From the NCBI GenBank assembly GCA_039026915.1, contig JBCCLJ010000009.1, forward strand, positions 1-64,000: a DNA stretch of 64,000 nucleotides. Direction: 5' to 3'. The translations under genes were made by a program, and so were the position numbers. The notes below the pieces were generated by a model. That model had not been told where the DNA came from and ran no database searches. It saw nothing but the letters and a program-made list of their open reading frames with translations. This DNA comes from JBCCLJ01 sp039026915. GTDB taxonomy: Bacteria > Acidobacteriota > Thermoanaerobaculia > Multivoradales > Multivoraceae. Below, piece by piece: positions 49,944-59,076 of this stretch. The number at the start of each line of letters is the position of its first letter. Position 1 is the first letter of the stretch.

Positions 49944-50642
49944 ATGCAAGAGAACGTTTCCAACACTCCCCTGACTCACGCGACGAGCGATGCCCTGCAG
50001 TCGCGCGGCGCCTTTCTGGTGAAGACCTACAACCATCTGCTCAGCGCGATTCTCGGCTTCACTCTGATCGAGATCGTGCTGTTCAAGACGGGCTGGGCGG
50101 AGCGCATCGCGACCACCATGCTCGGCGTGAGCTGGCTTTTCGTTCTGGGCGGCTTCGTCGTCGTCAGCTGGATCGCGAGCCGCGCCGCTCACACGGCACG
50201 CAGCCTGCCGGCGCAGTATGCCGCTCTGATCGGTTTCGTGTTCGCCGAAGCGCTGATCTTCGTGCCCATGCTCTTCATCGCCTTCACGTACCAGCCCGGC
50301 GCCATTCAGAGCGCCGCTGCCGTCACGTTGATCGGCTTCGCCGTGCTGACCGCCATCGCCTACACGACACGCAAGGATTTCTCCTTTCTCGGCGGACTGC
50401 TCCGCTGGGGCATGGGCCTTGCTCTCGTTGCGATCGTCGCCGGACTGCTCTTCGGCTTCCAACTCGGCACCTGGTTCTCGGTGATCATGGTCGGGTTGGC
50501 GGGCGCCGCAATCCTCTACGACACCTCGAACGTGCTGCACCATTTTCCCGAAGACCGCTACGTCGCTGCCGCCCTCGAGCTCTTCGCTTCGGTGGCGCTG
50601 ATGTTCTGGTACGTACTGCGCATCTTCCTCAGCCGCGACTGA
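49944..50642 (+). CDS. Bax inhibitor-1/YccA family membrane protein
   Basis: 232 residues with seven membrane helices after a short cytosolic N-terminus. AFLVKTYNHLLSAILGFTLIE, the conserved Phe-rich middle (GFVFAEALIFVPMLFIAF) and the C-terminal ILYDTSNVLHHFPEDRYVAAALELF with its acidic residues are the BI-1 pattern (the two-Asp region forms the pH sensor in BsYetJ). Acts as a Ca2+ leak or stress-related membrane protein; in E. coli, YccA modulates FtsH. Followed by an MFS gene after 10 bp. Confidence 0.92.
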   Translation: MQENVSNTPLTHATSDALQSRGAFLVKTYNHLLSAILGFTLIEIVLFKTGWAERIATTMLGVSWLFVLGGFVVVSWIASRAAHTARSLPAQYAALIGFVFAEALIFVPMLFIAFTYQPGAIQSAAAVTLIGFAVLTAIAYTTRKDFSFLGGLLRWGMGLALVAIVAGLLFGFQLGTWFSVIMVGLAGAAILYDTSNVLHHFPEDRYVAAALELFASVALMFWYVLRIFLSRD

Positions 50643-50652
50643 GACCGCCTCT

Positions 50653-51936
50653 TTGACCTCACAAGACGCTCCGGTCACCGATCGGGAGCGGCGCTACACG
50701 CTGCTGCTTCTGGTCCTCGTCTTCACATCGAGCCACATCGATCGGCAGATCGTCGCGATTCTGGCTCAGCCTCTGAAAGAAGCCTTCGAGCTCAGCGACA
50801 GCCAGCTCGGCGTGCTCACCGGGTTCGCCTTCGCGCTCTTCTACGCCACTCTCGGCATGCCGATGGCAATGTGGGCTGATCGTGGCAACCGCCGCAACCT
50901 CATCGCGCTGTCGATCGCGCTGTGGAGCGCCATGACCGTGCTGTGCGGAGCCGCGCAGAACTACGTGCAGCTGCTCGCCGCTCGCATCGGCGTCGGCGTC
51001 GGCGAGGCCGGCTCGAACCCGCCGTCGCATTCGATCATCGCTGACCTCTACCCGCCGGAACGCCGCGGCACGGCGATGGCAATCTTCGCCGTCGGCGTCA
51101 ACCTCGGGATCATGTTGGGCTACCTCATCGGTGGATGGTTCAACGTCTGGTTCGATTGGCGCTGGGCCTTCGTCGTGGCGGGTCTGCCCGGCCTGCTGAT
51201 CGCCCTGCTCGTGCGCTTCTCCATCCGGGAGCCTCCGCGGCTCGTCGAAGCCGCGGCCACGACGGAGGACGCTCCCGGGTTCTGGGAAGTCGTCGGCGTC
51301 ATGGCACGATCACCGATCCTCCGCAACACCGTGATCGCCGGCACGCTCGCAAGCTTCGCGGGGTACGCGACGATCGCCTGGGTACCCACCTACTTCGTCC
51401 GGCTCCACGGCTACACGACGGGCGAAGCAAGCACGATCCTCGCCTTACTCCTGGGCATCGGTGGAGGTCTCGGCACCTTCGCTGGCGGCTGGCTCGCCGA
51501 CCGGCTCGCTCCTCGCGGCGAGTGCTGGCGTGCCTGGGTGGTGGCACTTTCACTGCTCGCCTACACACCGGCGGCCGTGCTCTGCTACACCGCGACGGAC
51601 TCGCGCCTCGCCGTGCTGGGCTTCGCCGGCCCCGCCATCCTCGGCGGCACCTACATCGGCGTCGGCTTTGCGATTCTGCAATCGCAAGTCACCAGCCGCA
51701 TGCGGGCCGCTACAGCAGCAGTCAACCTCTTCATCCTCAACATCATCGGCCTCGGTCTCGGACCGTTCACCGTGGGCGTCATCAGCGACTCCCTCGCCGA
51801 GTCGCGAGGCGCCGACAGCCTGCGCTATGGACTGCTGGCGATGTTGGTCATCATCCTCTGGACCGTTGCCCACTACTTCCGCATCGGCCAGCTCCTGCAG
51901 CGTCAGGCGGCAGAGGGAGCTTCAGCGAGCGCCTAG
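50653..51936 (+). CDS. MFS transporter, spinster-like
   Basis: 427 residues, about 12 membrane helices, TTG start (no ATG or GTG fits before the first helix). SSHIDRQIVAILAQPLKEAFELSDSQLGVLTGFAFALFYATLGMPMAMWADRGNRR has the MFS signature loop; GVGVGEAGSNPPSHSIIADLYPPERRGTAM is the second conserved block of spinster-type carriers. These bacterial members transport lipid-like or organic acid substrates in a few cases, mostly unassigned. The last 15 bp overlap the convergent membrane-protein gene. The pseudogene at 19620 belongs to the same subfamily. Confidence 0.9.
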   Translation: MTSQDAPVTDRERRYTLLLLVLVFTSSHIDRQIVAILAQPLKEAFELSDSQLGVLTGFAFALFYATLGMPMAMWADRGNRRNLIALSIALWSAMTVLCGAAQNYVQLLAARIGVGVGEAGSNPPSHSIIADLYPPERRGTAMAIFAVGVNLGIMLGYLIGGWFNVWFDWRWAFVVAGLPGLLIALLVRFSIREPPRLVEAAATTEDAPGFWEVVGVMARSPILRNTVIAGTLASFAGYATIAWVPTYFVRLHGYTTGEASTILALLLGIGGGLGTFAGGWLADRLAPRGECWRAWVVALSLLAYTPAAVLCYTATDSRLAVLGFAGPAILGGTYIGVGFAILQSQVTSRMRAATAAVNLFILNIIGLGLGPFTVGVISDSLAESRGADSLRYGLLAMLVIILWTVAHYFRIGQLLQRQAAEGASASA

Positions 51937-53451
51937 GACGGTCACCGGCCCGCGAGGTTCTCCCTCAGCGCCCTCGAGACGGTCTGCGATCTCGCTGGGC
52001 AGTGGACCGTCGAGCAGCCAGATCTCGCGGCCTTCTGCCAGGGCGCTCTCGAGGCGAAGCCGAGCGCTTTCGTCGAGCTCCCGGCGATCGATCCAGTTGT
52101 CGGTGTAGGACTCGCCGTAGCGGTAGTGCTCGAAAAGGATGCCCGGGCTCCAACCGCCGATCGCCAGCGGCTCCGGCGTCGTCTTCGCGAGGACGGCGTC
52201 ACGGTAGTCGACGACGCCGCGGTGCAAGGCCCGGGCCTGTCCCAAGGACCCGAGGAGCGTCGCGAGCACCGTGATCGCGCCAAAGATCTCAAGCCCTCGG
52301 CGCGACTCGCTGACGAGAGAGCAGGCGAGGCCTGCGAGCAGGACGACGAGCGCGAGCGCGAGCCAGGCCGACGCCGGAAGCCCAGCGGCCGCCTGCAGCT
52401 CGTGGCGAAAGAGAAAGACGAGCGCCGGCGGGGCCGCGGCGAGGGCCGAAGCGCCGGACCAGAACGCGAGCTTCTTCGCCTTGGTGAAGGCCTTCAGAAA
52501 GACCGGCAGACCGCCGATGGCGACGCCGACGAGGCAGCAGGCCCAGAGGTGCAGCGGCAGCTGGACGGGCACGTCTCCGAAACGTTCACCAAGAACGAAG
52601 CCGGCCGCCCAGGCCACGCAGAGGGCCAGGAGCCAGGGACGCAAGAAGCTGCGCACACCGGCGACGACGACCCCCGCGGCGACCCAAAGCAGCGTCGCCG
52701 AGGCGCCGAGAACCACCTCCATGCCCTCCTTCTTGATCCCCCCGAGGAGGCCGAGATGGGCCGAGGCGCCGCTCAGGAGTCCGCGTCCACCGGAGAAGTA
52801 GTCCGTCCCCAACGGCGCGATGCCGAGTGCTACGCCGAGGCCGGCCGTCGCGACCAAGACGGCAAGCGGACGCCAGCGCGGACGCAGCAGGACGAAGGCC
52901 GGCGCGACGAAGACGGCGGACGGCGTCACCAGACCCGCCAACGCGAGCAGGAGGCCGGCCGCCACGTGGCGCTTTCGCAGCCACAGGTGCAGCGCTGCCA
53001 GCAACAGCGCCGCCTCGGCCATGTACACCTCGGCGTGCAGCGCGTTCTGGACCAGCAGCGAGTGCGTCAAGGCGGCGGCCACCGCAAACCCCGCGGCTCG
53101 GCGGTCCTGCATCAAGCGCGAGGCGTGTAGCCAGATCAGCGCGACGGCGAGGGCACCGAAGCCAGCGCTCATCAGGTTGAGCGCCTTCTCCGAGGCTCCC
53201 AGGACGGCGGTCCAGAGCCAACCGAGGACGTAGTAGCCCACGTGCGTCGGGCGCGACTGGAAGTCGGCTTCGCGGATCTGCTGCAGGTAGACCGCCGCAT
53301 CGGCGCTGGCGAAGCCCTCCGGTGCCGCCACCGCGAGAGCGCAGAAGCTCGTGAGGAACAGCGCCAGTGCAACCATCAGATCGCGGCGCCCAGGAGCCGC
53401 GGCAAAGCGCTCCTCGAGATCGGTGACCGCCTGCAGATAACTCTCGAGCAT
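51922..53451 (-). CDS. Polytopic membrane protein, GT-C glycosyltransferase-like
   Basis: 509 residues with about 10-12 membrane helices. The first periplasmic loop after helix 1 (APEGFASADAAVYLQQIREADFQSRPTHVGYYVLGWLWTAVLG) has the acidic/aromatic look of GT-C enzymes and DUF2723-like proteins, which use a lipid-linked sugar donor and a first-loop Asp. A soluble tail of about 110 residues ends the chain (IGGWSPGILFEHYRYGESYTDNWIDRRELDE). Specific function unknown. Confidence 0.75.
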   Translation of the reverse strand: MLESYLQAVTDLEERFAAAPGRRDLMVALALFLTSFCALAVAAPEGFASADAAVYLQQIREADFQSRPTHVGYYVLGWLWTAVLGASEKALNLMSAGFGALAVALIWLHASRLMQDRRAAGFAVAAALTHSLLVQNALHAEVYMAEAALLLAALHLWLRKRHVAAGLLLALAGLVTPSAVFVAPAFVLLRPRWRPLAVLVATAGLGVALGIAPLGTDYFSGGRGLLSGASAHLGLLGGIKKEGMEVVLGASATLLWVAAGVVVAGVRSFLRPWLLALCVAWAAGFVLGERFGDVPVQLPLHLWACCLVGVAIGGLPVFLKAFTKAKKLAFWSGASALAAAPPALVFLFRHELQAAAGLPASAWLALALVVLLAGLACSLVSESRRGLEIFGAITVLATLLGSLGQARALHRGVVDYRDAVLAKTTPEPLAIGGWSPGILFEHYRYGESYTDNWIDRRELDESARLRLESALAEGREIWLLDGPLPSEIADRLEGAEGEPRGPVTVLGAR

Positions 53452-53485
53452 GACTCCCTCGGACCGAGGCAGAGTACCAGTCCGC

Positions 53486-53929
53486 CTAGTCCTTCTTGCG
53501 ACGCATCTTCCCGACGAAGTCGTTCAGCGGATGGCTGCGTCCAAGACCGGGCACGAGTCCGTCGTCTCTCGGGCGGAGCCGCTCGATGAGCTCGAGCATC
53601 TCGCGGTGCTCGGGGTCGATTCTGAGCCCCTTGCGGAGAGTTTCGATCGCCTTGTCACGCTGCCCTGAGAGGATCTGCGTCCTTGCCAGGTTCTCGTAGA
53701 GATCTGCATCGACGATGCCGACCCGCAGTGCTCGCATGCACATGGCGAGGCCCTCGTCACGCTTACCCTCGGCCAGGCTGATCAGGACGCCGAGATAGGA
53801 AGCGATCAGGGGACTCGAATCCCCGTTCTCGCGCGCCTGCGACAGCACGTGTAGCGCCTCATGATGACGGCGCTGGCGGTACAGCTCGATACCGCGTCGC
53901 AGGTGGGGTGAACGTTTGGCGGAAGACAT
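53486..53929 (-). CDS. TPR-repeat protein
   Basis: 147 residues from ATG 53929. Helical pairs spaced about 34 residues apart: HLRRGIELYRQRRHHEALHVLSQARENGD, IASYLGVLISLAEGKRDEGLAMCMRALRVGI, DLYENLARTQILSGQRDKAIETLRKGLRIDPEHREMLELI, all with the TPR pattern, then a short basic tail (FVGKMRRKKD). No signal peptide. Probably a cytosolic scaffold. 34 bp after the start of the membrane protein gene region, same strand but upstream in transcription, so they may be cotranscribed. Confidence 0.8.
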   Translation of the reverse strand: MSSAKRSPHLRRGIELYRQRRHHEALHVLSQARENGDSSPLIASYLGVLISLAEGKRDEGLAMCMRALRVGIVDADLYENLARTQILSGQRDKAIETLRKGLRIDPEHREMLELIERLRPRDDGLVPGLGRSHPLNDFVGKMRRKKD

Positions 53930-54173
53930 GGCGGCAGGCAGACGGGTTCGAACGGCGTAGAGTTCGTCGAACCCGGCGACCTCGCGAAAATGACAGATTC
54001 CCGCCCCTTGCGGACCCCGAATCACTACAAAAAGCACAAGAAACGAGGCTCCTCTGCAAGGCAGAGCACCCTTTTCCTCTGCAACGCTCGAGAAACGAGT
54101 CGCCAAGTCGCTGACAAGAGCCTCGGGGAGAGCCGCCTCAGCGCCCGTCAACCGCTGTGTGCCGGTGGCTCGT

Positions 54174-54728
54174 CTAGACGCGCGCCCACACCGGACGCAG
54201 ACACCAGGCCACTCTCGGCGGCGCCGAGCCGCAGCGCTCGACGCGAAGGCGCTGCGGCTCGAGGTCGAGAAGCAGGTCGGCGTGAAACAACTCGGGCTGA
54301 TGGTGCCCGTCGGTCAGCACGTAGCGCACCTGTCGCAGGTCGCGGGAGAACCAGACCTCCTTCCAGGTGTCGTAAGCGGGCAGATTCGTCTCCTTGAGGA
54401 GAGCCTTCGCCGGATGCTCGGTGAACCGAGCCTCTCCGAGGACCCACCAGGGGTCGAAGTGCCAGAGGCGATCCATGCCGAGCACGTGATCGTGAGCTTC
54501 GGGAACCGACGTCCACTCGCGGACCACGCGTCGCCAGAGCCAGAAGCCGCTGAGCAGATCCTGCTCCCACCGCAGGAGCCCGATCTTCGGATCGCCCTCC
54601 CGAACGATCATCAGCCACTCGACGAGTCCCATCGAATCGAAGATCGGAAAGAGAGAGCAGCGCCCCTCGCCCACTCCGAGCAGCGTCCGGGAGCGATGGA
54701 GAGTCTTCTGCGAGACCAGCCAGCTCAC
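54174..54728 (-). CDS. Hypothetical protein following SPFH gene
   Basis: 184 residues, Trp-rich (GFWLWRRVVREWTSVPEAHD; DRLWHFDPWWVLGEARF; YDTWKEVWFSRD), no signal peptide or membrane helix, no family recognised. Its ATG is 2 bp after the SPFH stop, so it is translated from the GntR-SPFH transcript and probably works with that membrane protein. Steady codon use across the frame supports a real gene. Confidence 0.7.
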   Translation of the reverse strand: MSWLVSQKTLHRSRTLLGVGEGRCSLFPIFDSMGLVEWLMIVREGDPKIGLLRWEQDLLSGFWLWRRVVREWTSVPEAHDHVLGMDRLWHFDPWWVLGEARFTEHPAKALLKETNLPAYDTWKEVWFSRDLRQVRYVLTDGHHQPELFHADLLLDLEPQRLRVERCGSAPPRVAWCLRPVWARV

Positions 54729-54730
54729 GA

Positions 54731-55630
54731 TCAGGCAGCGCCTCGCTTGGCCGCGAGCCCCTCACCCGGCGCGGCGCCATCCTCCTCGAGCTCGAAGGCG
54801 CTGGACGCCATGCCCATGACGCCGCTCATCGACGAGACCATGTCGGTGGGTACGACCATGAGCGCGCCGCGCTCCTTGATCGACTCGTAGGTCATGTTCA
54901 TGGCGCGGATCTTCATCGCCACCGGGTCGCGGTTGTAGATCTGCGCCGCGCGATCCATCTCTTCAGCGACCTGAAGTTCCGACTCGGCCAGGATGATGCG
55001 CGCCTCGCGCTCGCGATCGGCCTGGGCCTTTCGGCTCATGGCGTCCTCCAGGGCTCCCGGGATCCGCACGTCGCGGATTTCCACCGACTGCACCGTGATC
55101 CCCCAGTCGCTCGTCTTGGCGTCGATGATCTCGCGCAGATCCCGATCGATGTCCTCGCGCTCCGAGATCATCTGCACCAGCTCGGTCTGGCCGATGACGT
55201 CACGCAGGGTCGTCTGGGCCGCCCAGCTGACCGTGGAAGCGTAGTCCTGCACTTCGACGATGGCCCGCTTGGCGTCGGTGACGACCCAGAAGAGCACCGC
55301 ATCGACGTTGACAGGAACGGTGTCCTTCGTGAGGGTCTTCTCCGCCGCGAAGGACGTCGAACGGATGCGCATGTCGACCCGGGCCGAGACCTTGTCGACG
55401 CCCGGCAAGACCCAGGAGATCCCGGAGTCCAGCACACGCTCGAAACGACCGAAGCGCAGCAGCACGCCGCGCTCCCACTCGCGCATCATGCGCGGGGAGA
55501 GTCCCACGAGCCAGCCGACGACCAGCAGCACGGCACCGGCGACGGGGTGGACGAAGAAAAAGGCAGCGGCGGCCGCAGAAAGCGCCGCGCTCCACAGGGT
55601 CAGGGACACGACGTTGAAGCTACCCTTCAT
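54731..55630 (-). CDS. SPFH/Band 7 (slipin-like) membrane protein
   Basis: 299 residues. Two close N-terminal hydrophobic segments (residues 8-45), then the SPFH core: ERGVLLRFGRFERVLDSGISWVLPGVDKVSARVDMRIRSTSFAAEKTLTKDTVPVNVDAVLFWVV, the standard slipin block. The coiled-coil-forming ALEDAMSRKAQADREREARIILAESELQVAEEM follows. These proteins form membrane microdomain assemblies; usual bacterial partner NfeD is absent. Its first 11 bp overlap the end of the GntR gene. Confidence 0.92.
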   Translation of the reverse strand: MKGSFNVVSLTLWSAALSAAAAAFFFVHPVAGAVLLVVGWLVGLSPRMMREWERGVLLRFGRFERVLDSGISWVLPGVDKVSARVDMRIRSTSFAAEKTLTKDTVPVNVDAVLFWVVTDAKRAIVEVQDYASTVSWAAQTTLRDVIGQTELVQMISEREDIDRDLREIIDAKTSDWGITVQSVEIRDVRIPGALEDAMSRKAQADREREARIILAESELQVAEEMDRAAQIYNRDPVAMKIRAMNMTYESIKERGALMVVPTDMVSSMSGVMGMASSAFELEEDGAAPGEGLAAKRGAA

Positions 55631-56015
55631 TCTGAATCTCCTTCCAAAGACCTGTAATCAACTCCGAAAGCTCGCGACGAGTGAAGCCCGCAGCGCTGCA
55701 CAGCGTGACCAGCTCACGGGCACGCTTCTCGATGCGCCCGTAGTCCTCCGGGCTCAGCGTCGGCTGATGCTCCGCCTTCTCGACGAAGGTGCCGACGCCC
55801 CGCTCGAGCCGTAGCAGCCCCTCGGTCTGCAGGTCGCGATAGACGCGGGACACGGTGTTGGCATTGATGCCGAGATCGACGGCCAGGCTCCGCACCGTGG
55901 GCATCAGGTCCCCCGGCTTGAGCTCGCCTCGATGGACCTGCAGACGGATCTGCTCCTTCAGCTGGACGTACACCGGCGCCGAGGTCGTTCGGTTGATCGA
56001 AAGTTTCACGGCCAT
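55620..56015 (-). CDS. GntR family regulator, YtrA subfamily
   Basis: 131 residues, the short form typical of YtrA-type regulators. Winged HTH 11-78: PVYVQLKEQIRLQVHRGELKPGDLMPTVRSLAVDLGINANTVSRVYRDLQTEGLLRLERGVGTFV; the C-terminal 50 residues form the small dimerisation helices. YtrA proteins repress the operon they lead and often control ABC-type permeases. Here the gene leads the SPFH operon and is divergent from a MacB/FtsX-like permease. Promoter at 56022-56051 predicts a leaderless mRNA. Confidence 0.93.
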   Translation of the reverse strand: MAVKLSINRTTSAPVYVQLKEQIRLQVHRGELKPGDLMPTVRSLAVDLGINANTVSRVYRDLQTEGLLRLERGVGTFVEKAEHQPTLSPEDYGRIEKRARELVTLCSAAGFTRRELSELITGLWKEIQNEG

Positions 56016-56021
56016 AGAACC

Positions 56022-56056
56022 ATTCTACTAGTGACCTATTGTACTAGTCAACTAGT
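56022..56056 (-). promoter_or_regulatory. GntR promoter with three ACTAGT sites
   Basis: On the minus strand: -35 TTGACT (56051-56046), 18 bp spacer, -10 TAGAAT (56027-56022), and the ATG 6 bp later, so transcription should begin at the start codon. The hexamer ACTAGT occurs three times (56027-56032, 56043-56048, 56051-56056), overlapping both promoter boxes; likely operators for the GntR protein. Confidence 0.65.
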
Positions 56057-56111
56057 TCTTTTGAATGGAGGAAGCTCGTGAATCCGGCGCAAGCGCCGCT
56101 AGACTCGATCC

Positions 56112-58544
56112 ATGGAAGGCGCTTTTCGAGAGCTGGTTCAGGCCGCCCGATCTCTCCGACGTCGCCCCGGAGTCGTCGGCGTCGTCCTGATGACCTCTGC
56201 GATCGCGCTGGGCGCCACCACGGCGCTCGTCGATCTGATGAACCTGGTGCTCTGGAGGCCGCTGCCCGGTGGACCGTCGGTGGTGCGGGTCTACACGCAG
56301 AGCCCTCAGCCTTTCATCGGCGAGTTCGGCTACCTCCCCGCCGAGGACTTCGAGGACTACCGTCGCGAGGCGAGCTCTTTCGCGCGCTGGGCCGGGGCTC
56401 GCAGCGAGGGCGCCGTGCTCGAGGGGCCGGACGCTCCACCGCGGGCGCTCGAAACGCGCTTCGTCTCCGAGGGCTTCTTCGAGGTGCTGGGACTGATCCC
56501 CGCACGAGGCAGTCTGCAGCTCTCGGGCGACGAGACGCGAGGCGCGATCTTGAGCTATCGACTCTGGCAGGAGCTCTTTCCCGAGGGCGGGAGGGCGGCG
56601 ATCGGAAGCGAGCTGCGCATCAGTGGCCAGAGGCTTCCAGTGCTCGGCGTCACACCGAGCTCCTTTCACGGCATCGTCGCTGGCGACGAGATCGAGCTCT
56701 GGCTTCCGATGACGCTGGGCGAGCAGCTCGTGCCGTCCTGGAACGACACGCCGCTGCGTCAGACGGTCGACACGCTGGCGCGGCTCGCCGACGGAGTGAC
56801 GCGGGAGCAAGCCCGCGAAGAGCTACAGATCCTGGCCGCCGACCTCGACATCCACCGTCCGCTGCCGAATCTCGAACGCAAGATGTCCGTTCGTCCAGGC
56901 AGACTGACTCACCCGCTCGATCAGCGGAACTTCCGACCGATCTTCCGCACGCTCGGCATTGCGGTCGGACTGCTCTTCTTCCTCGCTTGCGCCAACGTCG
57001 TCAGCCTGCTGCTCGCGCGCACCGTCGAGCGCCAGCGGGAGACCGCGCTGCGATCCGCTCTCGGCGGAAGCCGGCTTCATCTGGTCCGTCGCCTGCTCCT
57101 GGAATCGAGCCTTCTCGCCGGTGGTTCGGCGCTCTTGGGCTTCGTAGGAGCCTTGCTCGCGAGGAGACTCCTGTCGCTCTTCGACCTCGGACTCTTCGTC
57201 AAGGAAATGCGCTTCGACCACCGTGTGATCCTTGCTGGCCTCGCCGCCACCGCTCTGACGTCGCTGCTGTTCGGGCTGCTCCCCGTGGTGGTCGCCGGCC
57301 GGCGAGATCTCGTGGCGCCGCTGAGAGAGGGTGTGCAGGGTTACAGCAGACGCAGCCTGTCCGCCTTCAAGGCTCTCTCCACTCTGCAGGTGGCGCTCGC
57401 GACGGTCCTCCTCTTTGCCGCGCTGGGCCTCGCCGCAAACCTCGAACAGCTGCGCGAGGCGCCGCTGGGCTTCGACGACCGCAACCTCGTTCGCGCCTTC
57501 GTCGACCTGCGCCAGGGCCTCGACCGCCAGCAGAGCACGAACCTGATGCGACAGATCGCCGAGGAGATCGAAGCGCTTCCCGACGTCGCCTCCGCGACGC
57601 GCAGCTCCTTCATCCCGCCGGTCTTTCTGGACATCGAAACGCGCTTCACCCTGCCGTCATCCGCCGATCCGGAGGCCATCCAGACCTCGCGTTTCAATTT
57701 CGTCGACGGCCGGTACTTCCCGACGCTCGGGCTCGACGTCCTGGCCGGGAGGACCTTCGACCAGCGAGAGCGGGAGGGAGCGGGGACCGTCGTCGTCAAT
57801 TCGGAGCTCGCGACCCAGCTCTGGCCGGACACCGCGCCCTCGTTCGCTGGAGCCCTCGGTCGCACCGTGCGCGTCGACCGAGCGTCGGAAGCCGAGCGGG
57901 GTCCGCTCTTCACCGTCGTCGGGGTCGTCGAGTCGCTGCGGCAGCACGACCTCCGCAGCAAGGGCGAGGCGGTGCTCTACTTCTCGATCGATCAACGACT
58001 CCGCCAGTTGGCGAGCGTCACGGCGCGAACGACGAGCGACCCCGAGGACTTCAAGACGACCTTCCGTGAAGCGCTGGCACGCGTCGCGCCGGGCGCCGAG
58101 AAAGCCCGCATCGACACCTCGGAGGAGCGACGCTGGGAAGCACTCGTCGTCGAGCGTCTCCAGTCTCAGTCGGCCATCATCCTCGCCCTCGCCGGGCTGC
58201 TGCTGAGCGCGACAGGAATCTTCGGCACGATGAGCCTCCTCGTGACCGCGAGGCGACGCGAGCTCGCCGTTCGCAAAGCGCTCGGGGCCTCTGAGCCCGG
58301 AGCCCTGCGCTGGATCCTCGGGCGCTGCGCCGTCATCGTCTGTGCGGGTCTCGCGCTCGCGGCGCCCTGCAGCTTTGCCGTCGCAAGGCTGCTCGAGGCC
58401 TGGCTCCCCGAGGTTCCGCCACCGAGCGCCAGCGCTTTCGTCGCTGCGGCGATCGCGCTTCTCGTCTTGTCGGCGGTCGCCGCCCTCGTTCCGTCACTCA
58501 ACGGCGCACGGGTCGCGGCCGCCAGCGCCCTGCGCTCGGACTGA
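56112..58544 (+). CDS. ADOP-type permease (MacB/FtsX domain), ABC-less
   Basis: 810 residues: FtsX-like helix 1 (GVVGVVLMTSAIALGATTALVDLM), a MacB periplasmic core domain (to about 275), three helices with LACANVVSLLLARTVERQRETALRSALGG, a second periplasmic domain (about 430-650), then three helices with SATGIFGTMSLLVTARRRELAVRKALGAS. The duplicated permease without an ATPase subunit gene is the ADOP layout (acidobacterial duplicated orphan permease). MacB-like relatives drive mechanotransmission for export of peptides or small molecules. Divergent from a YtrA-type GntR gene with shared upstream region. Confidence 0.92.
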   Translation: MEGAFRELVQAARSLRRRPGVVGVVLMTSAIALGATTALVDLMNLVLWRPLPGGPSVVRVYTQSPQPFIGEFGYLPAEDFEDYRREASSFARWAGARSEGAVLEGPDAPPRALETRFVSEGFFEVLGLIPARGSLQLSGDETRGAILSYRLWQELFPEGGRAAIGSELRISGQRLPVLGVTPSSFHGIVAGDEIELWLPMTLGEQLVPSWNDTPLRQTVDTLARLADGVTREQAREELQILAADLDIHRPLPNLERKMSVRPGRLTHPLDQRNFRPIFRTLGIAVGLLFFLACANVVSLLLARTVERQRETALRSALGGSRLHLVRRLLLESSLLAGGSALLGFVGALLARRLLSLFDLGLFVKEMRFDHRVILAGLAATALTSLLFGLLPVVVAGRRDLVAPLREGVQGYSRRSLSAFKALSTLQVALATVLLFAALGLAANLEQLREAPLGFDDRNLVRAFVDLRQGLDRQQSTNLMRQIAEEIEALPDVASATRSSFIPPVFLDIETRFTLPSSADPEAIQTSRFNFVDGRYFPTLGLDVLAGRTFDQREREGAGTVVVNSELATQLWPDTAPSFAGALGRTVRVDRASEAERGPLFTVVGVVESLRQHDLRSKGEAVLYFSIDQRLRQLASVTARTTSDPEDFKTTFREALARVAPGAEKARIDTSEERRWEALVVERLQSQSAIILALAGLLLSATGIFGTMSLLVTARRRELAVRKALGASEPGALRWILGRCAVIVCAGLALAAPCSFAVARLLEAWLPEVPPPSASAFVAAAIALLVLSAVAALVPSLNGARVAAASALRSD

Positions 58545-58548
58545 GCGC

Positions 58549-58923
58549 TCAGAACGGCTTGTAGAAGGCGAAGTAGCCGGCGACCAGGGCGAGCGCCGTG
58601 ACGGCGACGAGCCAGTGCGTCGTCCACTGGGGCCTGCGCACGGGAATCATGATGCTGCCGCCAAGCACGATCCAGACGATCATCTTGACGAGCAGCCAGC
58701 CGAGTCCCTGAAGCTCTTCGCCGGTGAGGCCGAGCTTCGCCAGCATGCCGAAGCCGCCGAGGAGCACGACCATCAGACCGGCTCCGTGGAGGACGCCGAC
58801 GAGCGTCTGTCCCGGAGCCTTCCGAGGCTCCGGCTGCAGTGCGAGAACCGCACGCCCCCCGAGGCCGAGGAAGACCATCAGGATCCCGAGAATGTGAATC
58901 AGCTTGAAGAAGGTGAAAGACAT
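58549..58923 (-). CDS. Small four-helix membrane protein
   Basis: 124 residues from ATG 58923 with four membrane helices: FKLIHILGILMVFLGLGGRAVL, LHGAGLMVVLLGGFGMLAKLG, LLVKMIVWIVLGGSIMIPVR, WLVAVTALALVAGYFAFY. The first helix carries a His (LIHILG) and the pattern is like CopD/SirB-type small membrane proteins. Function unknown. It converges on the ADOP permease gene with a 4 bp gap. Confidence 0.75.
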   Translation of the reverse strand: MSFTFFKLIHILGILMVFLGLGGRAVLALQPEPRKAPGQTLVGVLHGAGLMVVLLGGFGMLAKLGLTGEELQGLGWLLVKMIVWIVLGGSIMIPVRRPQWTTHWLVAVTALALVAGYFAFYKPF

Positions 58924-59076
58924 GAAGAGTGTCCTTGCGACAGTTGTGCGAGCCACAGTACAACTCGGCGCACCGCTGCTACAGTCCTCGCATCCAACGT
59001 CGCCCGCAGCCAAGCGCGTCCCGCACTGACCTGCTACGAAAGCGTGCCGGGAATCCTCGGCGAACAGGAGCAACCG

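Noticed and set aside
53990..54397. Basic small protein (PNHYKKHKKRGSS) upstream of the TPR gene
   Set aside because: No ribosome-binding site, runs antisense into the Trp-rich hypothetical gene, codon use drifts.
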